A stretch of 49,137 nt of DNA from an uncultured Prevotellaceae bacterium (GTDB lineage: Bacteria; Bacteroidota; Bacteroidia; Bacteroidales; Bacteroidaceae). Below the pieces are notes generated by a model that was not told the origin of the DNA, searched no databases, and saw only the letters and a list, made by a program, of their open reading frames with translations. Where the stretch lies: NCBI GenBank assembly GCA_946534585.1, contig CAMNCV010000138.1:1-49137 (forward strand), given 5' to 3'. Positions 15,807 to 23,935 of the stretch are shown here, piece after piece. Position 1 is the first letter of the stretch. Every line of letters begins with the position of its first letter. The translations under genes were made by a program, and so were the position numbers.

Positions 15807-16325
15807 TTACCACCCGAACGCCTTGGCATGGCTCATCCATAGCCCCTTTGCTCGCATTACCTGCTCCAGTATGTCGCGTGCGCATCCCATGCCGCCGTCA
15901 TACGGACTGATGTAGGTGCTTATCTCTTTTATGTCGGTGCAGGCATCTTTCGGACAGCAAGGGCATCCTACCTCGCGCATAATCTCATAGTCTGGTATGT
16001 CGTCGCCTATGTATATTACCTCCTCGCTGGACAGCCCATTGTCGGCAAGATACTTGCGATATACGTCAATCTTTACGCCGCAAGCCATGAATATGTCGGT
16101 CATTCCAAGTTTTCCGTAGCGCAGTGGCAGGGCTTCATCCTTGCCGCCAGTGATGATACACAGGCGCAATCCCATTTTTATAGCCAACTGTATGGCATAG
16201 CCATCCTTGATGTTTACCGTGCGCATAGGCTCGCCCTCAGGGCTCATCCCTATCGTGCTTGTTGACAAAACCCCATCTACATCGAATATTATGGTGGTAA
16301 TCTTATTTAAGTCGTAGTTAATCAT
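15807..16325 (-). CDS. kdsC: KdsC-type HAD phosphatase (3-deoxy-D-manno-octulosonate 8-phosphate phosphatase)
   Basis: KdsC removes phosphate from Kdo-8-phosphate to give Kdo for LPS inner core. The ATG at 16325 gives a 172-residue protein starting MINYDLNKI, the family length. Upstream in-frame codons to 16520 read through AT-rich intergenic sequence and are not convincing. HAD motif I IIFDVDGVLS, motif II CIITGG, the conserved Lys of LRYGKLG-MTDIF and motif IV YIGDDIPDYEIM are present, and there is no cap domain. The closing QVMRAKGLWM segment is also family-like. It converges on the RSH gene with an 11-nt gap and diverges from pgk. Confidence 0.88.
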   Translation of the reverse strand: MINYDLNKITTIIFDVDGVLSTSTIGMSPEGEPMRTVNIKDGYAIQLAIKMGLRLCIITGGKDEALPLRYGKLGMTDIFMACGVKIDVYRKYLADNGLSSEEVIYIGDDIPDYEIMREVGCPCCPKDACTDIKEISTYISPYDGGMGCARDILEQVMRAKGLWMSHAKAFGW

Positions 16326-16468
16326 AACGCTTGCAAAATTACGAAAAAAACTTGGAATGAGAAACAAAATGCTCGAAAAATGCAAAGCGGAGTTAGCATA
16401 AAGTAAGAAAAAAAACGGAAGCAGTGATGTAATAGTGAATAATGGATAATGAATAATGAATTTTTTAT

Positions 16469-16476
16469 TACCTTTG
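16469..16476 (+). promoter_or_regulatory. Candidate -7 promoter element of pgk
   Basis: TACCTTTG fits TAnnTTTG and lies 43 nt upstream of the pgk start codon. It immediately follows an AT-rich stretch with tandem AATAATGA-type words (16431-16462). Confidence 0.6.
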
Positions 16477-16519
16477 CAGTTAATTGTAAGGAATAACGTT
16501 TCAAAAACAAAATATAACA

Positions 16520-17764
16520 ATGAAAATCAACGATTACAACTTTGCCGGCAAGAAGGCTATCGTACGTGTAGACTTCAATGTGCCTCTCCAGGACGGTAAG
16601 ATTACCGACGACACTCGTATCCGTGGCGCACTGCCTACTCTTAAGCTGATACTTGAGAAGGGTGGTTCGCTCATCATCATGTCACACATGGGCAAGCCAA
16701 AGGGCAAAGTGAAGCCAGAACTCTCATTGGGTCAGATTGTAGATGCTGTATCAGCTGCTCTCGGTACACCTGTGAAATTCGTCAACGACTGCCAGAAGGC
16801 CGACGCTGAGGCTGCGGCATTGAAGCCAGGTGAGGTGTTGCTGCTTGAGAACCTGCGCTACTATCCTGAAGAGGAAGGCAAGCCAGTAGGCATAGATAAG
16901 GAAGATCCTGCATACGAAGAGGCTAAGAAGGCCATGAAGGCAAGGCAGAAGGAGTTTGCTAAGAAACTCGCTTCTTACGCTGACTGCTGGGTAATGGATG
17001 CCTTTGGCACCGCTCACCGCAAGCATGCTTCTACCGCTGTCATCGCTGACTACTTCGATGCAGACAACAAGATGCTCGGTCTGTTGATGGAGAAAGAGGT
17101 GCAGGCTGTTGACAACGTGCTCTCTAACATCAAGCGTCCATTCATCGCAATCATGGGTGGTTCTAAGGTTTCTTCTAAGATTGGTATCATCGAGAACCTG
17201 CTCGGCAAGGTTGACAAGCTCATCCTCTGTGGTGGTATGACATATACATTCGCTAAGGCTCACGGCGGCGAGGTAGGTAAGTCTATCTGCGAGCTCGACA
17301 AGCTCGACGTGGCACTGGGCGTAGAGGAACTCGCTAAGAAGAACGGCGTAGAACTCGTTATGGCTCCTGATGCTATCTGTGCTCCTGAGTTCAGCAACGA
17401 TGCTCCTCAGACCGTATGCCCTGCTAACGCTATTCCTGCTGACCTTGAGGGTCTTGATGCAGGTCCTGAGGCTCAGAAGAAGTTTGCTGAGGCTATCAAG
17501 GGTTGCAAGACAATCCTGTGGAATGGTCCTGCCGGCGTATTCGAGTTTGATAACTTCTGCGATGGCTCACGTGCAATCGGCAACGCTATCGCTGAGGCTA
17601 CAGCAGAAGGCGCTTTCTCACTCATTGGCGGTGGCGACTCTGTAGCTTGCGTAAATAAGTTCGGACTGGCTGACAAGGTATCTTACATCTCAACTGGCGG
17701 TGGTGCTCTGCTTGAGGCTATCGAGGGCAAGGTTCTCCCAGGTGTAGCAGCTGTTCAGGGATAA
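16520..17764 (+). CDS. pgk: Phosphoglycerate kinase
   Basis: Cytoplasmic glycolytic enzyme that transfers phosphate from 1,3-bisphosphoglycerate to ADP. The 414-residue length is normal. Recognisable blocks are [20 protein letters not shown] with the substrate-binding Arg and Asp residues, [59 protein letters not shown] and the C-terminal nucleotide loop [12 protein letters not shown]...[10 protein letters not shown] family-typical insertion ([20 protein letters not shown]) follows the Arg loop, as seen in Bacteroidetes PGK. It has its own promoter and strong terminator, so it is monocistronic. Confidence 0.98.
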   Translation: MKINDYNFAGKKAIVRVDFNVPLQDGKITDDTRIRGALPTLKLILEKGGSLIIMSHMGKPKGKVKPELSLGQIVDAVSAALGTPVKFVNDCQKADAEAAALKPGEVLLLENLRYYPEEEGKPVGIDKEDPAYEEAKKAMKARQKEFAKKLASYADCWVMDAFGTAHRKHASTAVIADYFDADNKMLGLLMEKEVQAVDNVLSNIKRPFIAIMGGSKVSSKIGIIENLLGKVDKLILCGGMTYTFAKAHGGEVGKSICELDKLDVALGVEELAKKNGVELVMAPDAICAPEFSNDAPQTVCPANAIPADLEGLDAGPEAQKKFAEAIKGCKTILWNGPAGVFEFDNFCDGSRAIGNAIAEATAEGAFSLIGGGDSVACVNKFGLADKVSYISTGGGALLEAIEGKVLPGVAAVQG

Positions 17765-17789
17765 ACAGACTTTACTATTATATTATAAA

Positions 17790-17827
17790 ACATCCGTGCA
17801 CGTCATCGTTGCACGGATGTTTTTTTG
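17790..17827 (+). terminator. Intrinsic terminator of pgk
   Basis: ACATCCGTGCA (17790-17800) and TGCACGGATGT (17810-17820) form a perfect 11-bp stem with a 9-nt loop. A T-rich tail follows. It is the strongest terminator in this part of the window. Confidence 0.92.
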
Positions 17828-17871
17828 TTTCCTTATCCACATTTGAAAAACCTCTCTCAGCCCTTGCTGTG

Positions 17872-17960
17872 CAATAGCTATGCTTTTACACCGTAATCGC
17901 TATCATATTATGCAGTAATCGCTATCTTATTACTATGTAAATGCATAGCGATTGCGATGC
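17872..17960. repeat. 22-nt tandem repeat array, locus 2 (four units, opposite orientation)
   Basis: Units begin at 17872, 17894, 17916 and 17938, again exactly 22 nt apart. Read on the minus strand they match the locus 1 unit: two carry the core GATAGCGATTA in the same register, one carries CATAGC and one carries CTATGC as in locus 3. At least one unit has a perfect AGTAAT/ATTACT dyad. The units are more diverged than those of locus 1. The array lies between the pgk terminator and the end of truA, a convergent intergenic region. Confidence 0.88.
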
Positions 17961-17987
17961 TAAGGGTAAGTGGCTGTATTTCAGGGC

Positions 17988-18722
17988 TTAATATTCTATC
18001 TTTTCCAAGAATAGAGCGTGGGCTGGCATCGACTCGCCGGCCTGCGTACGTTTTTTGCTTTCAAGTACGAGACGGAAGTCTTCGAGTGTCATTCTATTAC
18101 GGCCTACCTCAATGAGAGTGCCAACCACGGCGCGCACCATATTGCGCAAAAATCTGTTGGCACGTATGCGGAAATACCACTCCGTGGGTGACGTTTGTAT
18201 CCATCGTGCCTCTGTAACATTGCACAGTGTGGTCTTTACGTCGGTGTGACTCTTGCAGAAGCAGGCAAAGTCATCATGCTCAAGCAACAGTGCCGCAGCC
18301 TCGTTCATCAGGGTGAAGTCGAGATTGAAATGCGTCAGCCACGTATAGTGGCGGTTGAAGGCATTGCGCTCGGTGCATAGGTAGTAGTGATAGGTGCGCG
18401 ATGTGGCAGAGAAACGGGCGTGCATATCGTCATTGACGCGCTCAATCTTGTGTACCACAATGTCAGGCGGCAGTATGCGATTGAGCTTGTATGCCAACTG
18501 TGAGCAGTCGGTTGTCAGCGGCGAGGCACTGTCGAAGTGCGCCACCATGTGACGTGCGTGTACGCCTGCATCGGTGCGCCCGGCTCCCACGATGTCGGTA
18601 TCCTCGCGCAGTATCGTTGACAGACTGCGCTCCAGTTCGCCCTCAACACTGATGCCGTTGGGCTGTATCTGCCATCCGTGGAAACGAGTTCCGTCGTATG
18701 ATAAGTGAATGAAGTATCGCAT
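17988..18722 (-). CDS. truA: tRNA pseudouridine(38-40) synthase
   Basis: TruA isomerises uridines 38-40 of the tRNA anticodon arm. The 244-residue protein carries the N-terminal IHLSYDGTRFHGWQIQP motif and the catalytic block GAGRTDAGVHARHMVAHFD with the nucleophilic Asp at residue 51. The C-terminal RANRFLRNMVRAVVGTLIEVGR motif is also present. Length and motif order are standard. It is the last gene of a minus-strand run beginning at the dipeptidase gene, 11 nt after the BASS transporter gene, so probably cotranscribed. Confidence 0.97.
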   Translation of the reverse strand: MRYFIHLSYDGTRFHGWQIQPNGISVEGELERSLSTILREDTDIVGAGRTDAGVHARHMVAHFDSASPLTTDCSQLAYKLNRILPPDIVVHKIERVNDDMHARFSATSRTYHYYLCTERNAFNRHYTWLTHFNLDFTLMNEAAALLLEHDDFACFCKSHTDVKTTLCNVTEARWIQTSPTEWYFRIRANRFLRNMVRAVVGTLIEVGRNRMTLEDFRLVLESKKRTQAGESMPAHALFLEKIEY

Positions 18723-18733
18723 ATTTATTTTTT

Positions 18734-19720
18734 CTATCCTTCAGTTCTTTTCTTGTATAGCTGCCACGAATTGACCACGTTGTGCCATACGGAGTAGAAG
18801 CCTCCTGCCGTGGCACTGATAGGCGAAAGGAAGGTGTAGCCGAGCCATATAATGAATATGGTGTTCTTCTGTCCCATGGCCTGACCGCCTTCTAATCGGA
18901 AGCCATAGCGACTGCCAACCCACTTCCCGAAGGCAAACTGAAACACGCAGGCCACGAGTGATGCTCCGGCTATTGCAGCCACGTGCCACAGTGATTCGTC
19001 GCTGTGAACCAGCGCTCTCACGGTGATTGCGATGGCAAGTGACAGAGCCACTGCCCACAGGTAGAAGGCGAGGTCGCGCGTTTGCAGTATCAGATGGTGC
19101 AGGCGTGGCGTGCAATAGCGCACGAACCATGCCAACAACAGGGGAAGTATAAGCAGTGGAAACACCTTTTTTATTATAGTAAGGAAGGCAGGCAGGAATG
19201 TAAGTCCCTCGTGTGGGTGCGCCAATGGGAGCATCAGCGGAGCCACTATGGCCACTACCAGATTGATGAGTATCGTGTAGGCCGTGGTGGTAGCAGAGTC
19301 ACCGCCAAGCTTCTGCGTCACTACGGCACAAGCCGTGGCTGTAGGGCAGATGATACTGAGCAGGAAACCTTCGAGCACCAGTCGCGCCCCTGTGTCGGGA
19401 TATTGCCATAATACGAGACAGCTAACGATGAAAAGCGCAACCTGCGTGAGTATTAGCCATAGGTGCCAGCGGCGTGGCTTCAGTGCCTTCGGGCTTACCT
19501 TGCAAAAGGCTACGAAGAGCATGACAAAGAGTAGCAGTGGTTGTAGAGTCTCGATTACACTGATGATGCTTTGCCGAGTCTCAGAACTAAATGGCAGTTC
19601 GCGTCCAAGCAGGTATGCCATGGCACCAGTAACCATAGCCACGGGGAGTGTCCAGTTTTTCAAAAATCTCACGACTTTTGAAAGACTAAAAAGTGGATAG
19701 TGAAGTGTGAAGAATTTCAT
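18734..19720 (-). CDS. BASS-family (bile acid:sodium symporter-like) membrane transporter
   Basis: From the Met at 19720 the protein has 328 residues and about nine to ten hydrophobic segments. They begin at WTLPVAMVTGAMAYLLG and include LLLFVMLFVAFCKVSP, LEGFLLSIICPTATACAVVTQKLGGD and VFPLLILPLLLAWFV. The conserved SIICPTATACAVVTQKLGG stretch and EGGQAMGQKN late in the protein are typical of the bile-acid:sodium symporter/arsenite-permease-like superfamily. The substrate cannot be assigned; family members move organic anions with sodium. The first dozen residues (FFTLHYPLFSLS) resemble translated intergenic repeat sequence and may not be part of the ancestral protein. It lies directly upstream of truA. 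Confidence 0.8.
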   Translation of the reverse strand: MKFFTLHYPLFSLSKVVRFLKNWTLPVAMVTGAMAYLLGRELPFSSETRQSIISVIETLQPLLLFVMLFVAFCKVSPKALKPRRWHLWLILTQVALFIVSCLVLWQYPDTGARLVLEGFLLSIICPTATACAVVTQKLGGDSATTTAYTILINLVVAIVAPLMLPLAHPHEGLTFLPAFLTIIKKVFPLLILPLLLAWFVRYCTPRLHHLILQTRDLAFYLWAVALSLAIAITVRALVHSDESLWHVAAIAGASLVACVFQFAFGKWVGSRYGFRLEGGQAMGQKNTIFIIWLGYTFLSPISATAGGFYSVWHNVVNSWQLYKKRTEG

Positions 19721-19797
19721 CTGATTAAATCTGTAAAGCAAAAACTATGCTTTATGTGTCAGTGTGTTGTCTGAATTTATGAATAAAACATCATAGA

Positions 19798-21342
19798 TTA
19801 TACATTGTCAGTAGGCTTAAACACCTGACTTATCTTCTGTTCGCGGTGCAACAGCTTTACTTCTACGCCGAATTTCTCACTGATGTGCTCCGCCAGATGC
19901 TGCGCACAATATACGCTGCGGTGCTGACCTCCGGTGCAACCGAATGAGAACATGAGCGATGTGAAACCACGCTGTATGTAGCGAGCCACGTGGGCATCGG
20001 CCAGTTTATATACGCTGTCGAGGAAAGTCAGTATCTCACCGTCATCCTCAAGGAAACGGATTACGGGTTCGTCAATGCCTGTCAACTGTTTGTAAGGCTC
20101 GTAACGACCTGGGTTGTGCGTAGAGCGACAGTCGAATACGTAGCCTCCTCCGTTGCCACTATCGTCCTCGGGAATACCCTTGTGGTATGAGAATGAGAAC
20201 ACTTTGACAACCAGCGGGCCTTTTCCGTCGTACTTGGAGAATGTAGCCTTGCCGTCACTTGGATTGGCAGGGTAGGGGTTGCGATCGGTAGTCTTGTACC
20301 CATCCTTACGTGGTGTGGGCTCGGTGGGCTGCATGGCAAACTGTGGCAGTTCAGTCAGCCGTTTGAGCATATCTACCAGGTAAGGGTAGGGGTAATCGTT
20401 TGCAGCAAGCAAATCGCGCAGGTTCTGTATTGCAGGCGGTATGCTTTGGATAAAGTGAGCCTTGCGCTCGAAATATCCTCGGAAGCCATAAGCCCCCAGC
20501 ACCTGCAGTGTTCGGAATAGTACAAAGAGCTGCAAGCGCTCGTTGAAGTCGCGCATTGACGGCACTTCGGTGTACTGTTTGAGTGCGTCGTAGTACTCAT
20601 GTATCAGTTCCGTGCGCAACGAACTGCTGTAACGTGCTGATGCTTGCCACAGGAATGATGCTACATCGTAATAGTATGGTCCGCGACGCCCGCCCTGAAA
20701 GTCAATGAAATAAGGCTTGCCGTCATCATTGAGCATCACGTTTCGAGCCTGGAAATCGCGATAGAGGAAGGCCGTAGTCTCATCGCGCACCAGGTCTTTT
20801 GCCAGCATACGGAAACCTGCCTCAAGTTTCAGTTCGTGGAAATCGAGCCCTGTGGCTTTCAGAAAACAGTATTTGAAGTAATTGAGGTCGAAGAGTACTC
20901 CCTCTTGGTTGAAGTCGGGCTGAGGATAACAAACAGAAAAATCCAGTCCGCGCGCACCACGTATCTGCATGTTAGGCAACTCGCGTATGGTGCGACGGAG
21001 CAGTTCGCGCTCCTTCACGTTATACCTGCCGCCAGCCTCGCGACCTCCTCGTATGGCATCGAAGAGTGAAGTGGAACCGAGGTCGTCTTGCAGGTAGCGC
21101 ATCTCGTCGCTACTTGCTGCAAGCACAGCAGGCACAGGCAGTTGTCTTTTGGCGAAGTGACGTGCCAAAGACAGGAACGCATGGTTTTCCTCGCGTGACG
21201 TTCCCTTACATCCGATGACGCTCACACCCTCGGCGTTGGTCATGCGGTAATATTCACGATTGCTACCAGCTCCCGGTAGCCGTTCTACCGATACTGGGTC
21301 TTGACCGCACCACTCGCGGTATAGTTCTTTCAGTTGTTGCAT
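19798..21342 (-). CDS. Fusion of an APH-type sugar kinase with a RapZ C-terminal domain
   Basis: The 514-residue protein has two parts. Residues about 1-330 form an aminoglycoside-phosphotransferase/choline-kinase-fold domain with GAGSNREYYRM as nucleotide loop, FLYRDFQARNVML as catalytic loop and YFIDFQGGRRGPYYYDVASFL as metal-binding segment. This arrangement resembles AmgK-type cell-wall amino-sugar kinases. Residues about 370-514 match the C-terminal domain of RapZ, with VFSFSYHKGIPED, VFDCRSTHNPGRY, LTGIDEPV and the signature SFGCTGGQHRSVYCAQHLAEHI. The RapZ N-terminal P-loop domain is absent. In enterobacteria the RapZ C-domain senses glucosamine-6-phosphate and binds GlmY/GlmZ RNA. The start overlaps the thioesterase gene by 13 nt. 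The substrate is inferred. Confidence 0.88.
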   Translation of the reverse strand: MQQLKELYREWCGQDPVSVERLPGAGSNREYYRMTNAEGVSVIGCKGTSREENHAFLSLARHFAKRQLPVPAVLAASSDEMRYLQDDLGSTSLFDAIRGGREAGGRYNVKERELLRRTIRELPNMQIRGARGLDFSVCYPQPDFNQEGVLFDLNYFKYCFLKATGLDFHELKLEAGFRMLAKDLVRDETTAFLYRDFQARNVMLNDDGKPYFIDFQGGRRGPYYYDVASFLWQASARYSSSLRTELIHEYYDALKQYTEVPSMRDFNERLQLFVLFRTLQVLGAYGFRGYFERKAHFIQSIPPAIQNLRDLLAANDYPYPYLVDMLKRLTELPQFAMQPTEPTPRKDGYKTTDRNPYPANPSDGKATFSKYDGKGPLVVKVFSFSYHKGIPEDDSGNGGGYVFDCRSTHNPGRYEPYKQLTGIDEPVIRFLEDDGEILTFLDSVYKLADAHVARYIQRGFTSLMFSFGCTGGQHRSVYCAQHLAEHISEKFGVEVKLLHREQKISQVFKPTDNV

Positions 21343-21749
21343 AAAGCCTCCTTTAAAATATCGCTGTCGCCCAGCTTACCATTGATGAGGCAAACGGCCT
21401 CAACCTTTGCTTTCAGGCAGAGTTTGTCGTCAGAGGCACGGTAGATGTCCTGCAGGAAGACGTAGCGTATGCCCTCCTTCTTGACCGATGTGCGCACGAT
21501 GTATTCGTCGCGGCTGCGCAGTGGTACTTTGAAACGCATCTCTATGCCCGATACGACGCAGTCAATTCCCTGCTCGTGAAGTCCTGCAAAACTGATATTC
21601 TTCGACAGTAGAAACTCATGTCGCGCATGTTCTACGTAGTGTTGATAGTTGGCGTTGTTGACTATACCTTGCAGGTCGCACTCATAGTCGCGTACCTTGT
21701 CGTGGTACTCGTGCATGTATTTGTTATTGTGCAATTTGTTATCCTCCAT
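21330..21749 (-). CDS. Acyl-CoA thioesterase, hotdog fold (YbgC/4-hydroxybenzoyl-CoA type)
   Basis: A 139-residue single-domain hotdog protein. The motif VRDYECDLQGIVNNANYQHYVEHARHEFL is the 4HBT/YbgC signature around the active-site Asp, followed by a beta-sheet core (EMRFKVPLRSRDEYIVRTSVKK). It would hydrolyse acyl-CoA esters in the cytoplasm; chain preference cannot be read. Met 12 (21716) is an alternative start just before the conserved domain. Its 3' end overlaps the APH-RapZ gene by 13 nt, indicating translational coupling. Confidence 0.9.
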   Translation of the reverse strand: MEDNKLHNNKYMHEYHDKVRDYECDLQGIVNNANYQHYVEHARHEFLLSKNISFAGLHEQGIDCVVSGIEMRFKVPLRSRDEYIVRTSVKKEGIRYVFLQDIYRASDDKLCLKAKVEAVCLINGKLGDSDILKEALCNN

Positions 21750-21782
21750 AATACTGTTGTTTGTCGTGTTGCAGCCGTTGTC

Positions 21783-22865
21783 TTACCGCTTGTTGAGTTT
21801 GAGCAGACGCTTGTATTCTTTCTTCGTGATACGCATGAACGAACCATGCTGGGGCGCTGTTACTCCTTTGATGTTCTCTGGCGAATTAAAGTTGCGCATA
21901 TACTTGTCAGCGCGGCAGATACGATAATTCCTTGGACGTGAAGAGTATTCTATATAGCCTATTCGCCAGCCTTCTTCGCCTGGTACCTGAAAGGCTGATA
22001 CGCCCTCACACTTCTTCTTGCCCTCAAACGATACGTAGTCATCAGCCACAGGCTCACTCCACGGACCTGTAAGGTGCTTTGAAGTGGCGGTGAACAGTCC
22101 AGGCTGTCCGCCTTCTTTCTTTATCATCATGTGATACAGTCCGTCGGCTTCCACGTAGTTGATGTCGGCATCAATCGTGGCATAGCCCCAGTCGAAAAGC
22201 GGTTTGGGCTGCGTCAGTTGTGTGAAAGTCTCGTCGGCATAGCTGTAGTACATACGGTCGTAAGCCTCCTCGCTACGGTTCCACATGGAGTAATAGATAA
22301 AGTAACCGCCCTGCTTTCCGTCAGGCCAGCGATATGTCTCATCCCAGAATATCTGTGGAGCCCACACACGGTTGATTGTTGACCAGTCTTTATAAACGCT
22401 TTTTGCATCAGCATTGCAGAAGATACTTGTGCCCTTGCGGTAGTCAAATGTGGTTGAGTTCCAGTGTATGAGGTCGTCTGACGTCAGTAGGTTGATGCCA
22501 TAATTATCCCATGCTTCTTTCTTTCCCAATGCCTTTGTCTTAGAGTTGTTCATGTCGGTAGTTACCATGAGAAAGCGTTTCATGTCGTGGCTGCGGCAGA
22601 TGTAAGCATCTCGCGTACCTCCCTCGATGCCTGCTACTGCGTGAGGGGAGAAAATACTGTCGCCGCCTATGATGTCTTGCCAGTGCTCGGCATCCTTACT
22701 GACGGCAAAGGCAGTCCACTGACCTTTGTCGCTCATGTGGCAGAAAAGGAAATAGTTGCCTTTCTGCGGATTGACGGCATGGGTGCTGAGCGCACAGAAA
22801 TTAGAAACGAAAAGCAAAAGCGCAACCACTGTTGTGAAATGTCCTGTGATCCTGTTTGTTGTCAT
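21783..22865 (-). CDS. Glycoside hydrolase family 43-like secreted protein
   Basis: The 360-residue protein starts with a signal peptide (HFTTVVALLLFVSNFCALSTHA). A beta-propeller follows with GH43-like blocks: TRDAYICRSHDMKRF, LIHWNSTTFDYR, NRVWAPQIFWDETYRW (the WAP-x-x block), YFIYYSMWNRS, IDADINYVEADGLYHMMIKKEGG and KKCEGVSAFQV. In GH43 the acidic catalytic residues fall in comparable places, but I cannot assign the base, modulator and acid with confidence because the N-terminal Asp context (FCHMSDKGQW) is atypical. Likely substrates are arabinose- or xylose-containing glycans. No SusC/SusD pair is adjacent, so it stands outside a classical polysaccharide utilisation locus. Confidence 0.78.
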   Translation of the reverse strand: MTTNRITGHFTTVVALLLFVSNFCALSTHAVNPQKGNYFLFCHMSDKGQWTAFAVSKDAEHWQDIIGGDSIFSPHAVAGIEGGTRDAYICRSHDMKRFLMVTTDMNNSKTKALGKKEAWDNYGINLLTSDDLIHWNSTTFDYRKGTSIFCNADAKSVYKDWSTINRVWAPQIFWDETYRWPDGKQGGYFIYYSMWNRSEEAYDRMYYSYADETFTQLTQPKPLFDWGYATIDADINYVEADGLYHMMIKKEGGQPGLFTATSKHLTGPWSEPVADDYVSFEGKKKCEGVSAFQVPGEEGWRIGYIEYSSRPRNYRICRADKYMRNFNSPENIKGVTAPQHGSFMRITKKEYKRLLKLNKR

Positions 22866-22902
22866 TTTATTATGATATAATATGTTAGTGTGTTGTAGAT
22901 TG

Positions 22903-23694
22903 TCACTTGTTTTCCAGTTGCTTTACGGGGAATGTGAAATATGTGTCAGGGAAAGGCTCGTCTTTCAGTGTGAAATGCCACCATTCGCTGTCAAGGGGCT
23001 TGAAACCGTGGCGCAACATGGCCTCACGCAGTATCATACGATTTTTAAACTGCTGCTCGGTTATACTCTTGCCTGTCGGTGATTTGCTGTTGTTGCCAGT
23101 ATATTCGCCCGTTTCGGGGTTGCCACAGAAATCGGGATGGCTCTCTGGTCCGAACCAGTCAAATGTGCCTCCCATATCGAGCTCCTTCTCTGTGGCCATG
23201 TCAAAGAGAGTTAGATCCACTGTAGAACCACGCGTATGTCCGCTTCGTTCCATGATATACTCCTGCTCAAAGAGCACAGACTTGTCAAGGTCAGGATAGA
23301 AATATTGCTTCATGCGAGTATCGGGTACGTTGGCAGCCCAGCGCACGAAGTCGTCAACAGCTTTCTGCGGACGATAGGCATCGTATATCTTCAGACGGTA
23401 GCCCTGCGCCACTACATCGTCGCTTACAGCTCGTAAGGCGGTAGCTGCTTGCTTCGTCAGTAGGGCTGTTGGTTGCAGGTATCCGTCGATGCGGTCGCCC
23501 ACGAAGTTGTAAGTACTGTAATAGCGTATTTCGAGTATTGCGTCAGGCACGACATCTGCCAGCGTTACGAACTGGCTTGCATCGTCTGTGCCGCCCGTAG
23601 CGTCAACACCTATAACCTTCTGACTGCACCCTGTCAGTGCGAAACAGCTGAGGATAAGCGTTGCAGAGACAACGCGCATAATTCTTTCTTTCAT
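22903..23694 (-). CDS. D-alanyl-D-alanine dipeptidase (VanX/DdpX family), lipoprotein
   Basis: From the ATG at 23694 the protein has 263 residues and a lipoprotein signal (SATLILSCFALTGC). An M15-family D-Ala-D-Ala dipeptidase domain follows. The zinc-binding motif SGHTRGSTVDLTL (His and Asp ligands) and the C-terminal SEWWHFTL with catalytic Glu and third ligand His are present, and so is the YNFVGDRIDGY block. The upstream reading frame to 23751 overlaps the predicted -7 element at 23749-23756, so longer starts are unlikely; 23679 is another possible start. As an envelope lipoprotein it probably recycles or degrades cell-wall dipeptides rather than conferring vancomycin resistance. Confidence 0.9.
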   Translation of the reverse strand: MKERIMRVVSATLILSCFALTGCSQKVIGVDATGGTDDASQFVTLADVVPDAILEIRYYSTYNFVGDRIDGYLQPTALLTKQAATALRAVSDDVVAQGYRLKIYDAYRPQKAVDDFVRWAANVPDTRMKQYFYPDLDKSVLFEQEYIMERSGHTRGSTVDLTLFDMATEKELDMGGTFDWFGPESHPDFCGNPETGEYTGNNSKSPTGKSITEQQFKNRMILREAMLRHGFKPLDSEWWHFTLKDEPFPDTYFTFPVKQLENK

Positions 23695-23748
23695 AGTAGT
23701 CTTGGCTTTATCGCTCATCGTAATGTGTTTGTCGTGATACTCCATCTG

Positions 23749-23756
23749 CAAAGTTA
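23749..23756 (-). promoter_or_regulatory. Candidate -7 promoter element of the dipeptidase gene
   Basis: CAAAGTTA on the plus strand reads TAACTTTG on the minus strand, a perfect TAnnTTTG. It lies about 55 nt upstream of the chosen ATG at 23694 and helps exclude the longer start at 23751. Confidence 0.65.
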
Positions 23757-23837
23757 CTCGTTTTTCTTGAAATTACAAAATATTTTCTGCTGTTTCTGTG
23801 CTGACTGCTGCTTTTTTCGGTAAAATATTTTCGGTAA

Positions 23838-23869
23838 AACAAAAGGCAGAGGCCTCCACGGTCTCTGCC
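23838..23869 (-). terminator. Intrinsic terminator downstream of the 331-residue lipoprotein gene
   Basis: On the minus strand GGCAGAG (23869-23863) pairs with CTCTGCC (23851-23845), and the T-rich tail TTTTGTTT follows. It closes the two-gene lipoprotein transcript. Confidence 0.75.
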
Positions 23870-23935
23870 ATTTCAAAGTGATAAACAAAAGCCTCGTATA
23901 TTATAGAGGCATATTCTCTCATGTCTGAATCATGA

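Noticed and set aside
16326..16520. N-terminal extension of kdsC
   Set aside because: The extra 65 residues read through AT-rich repeat-like intergenic sequence that also holds the pgk promoter; family length supports the Met at 16325.
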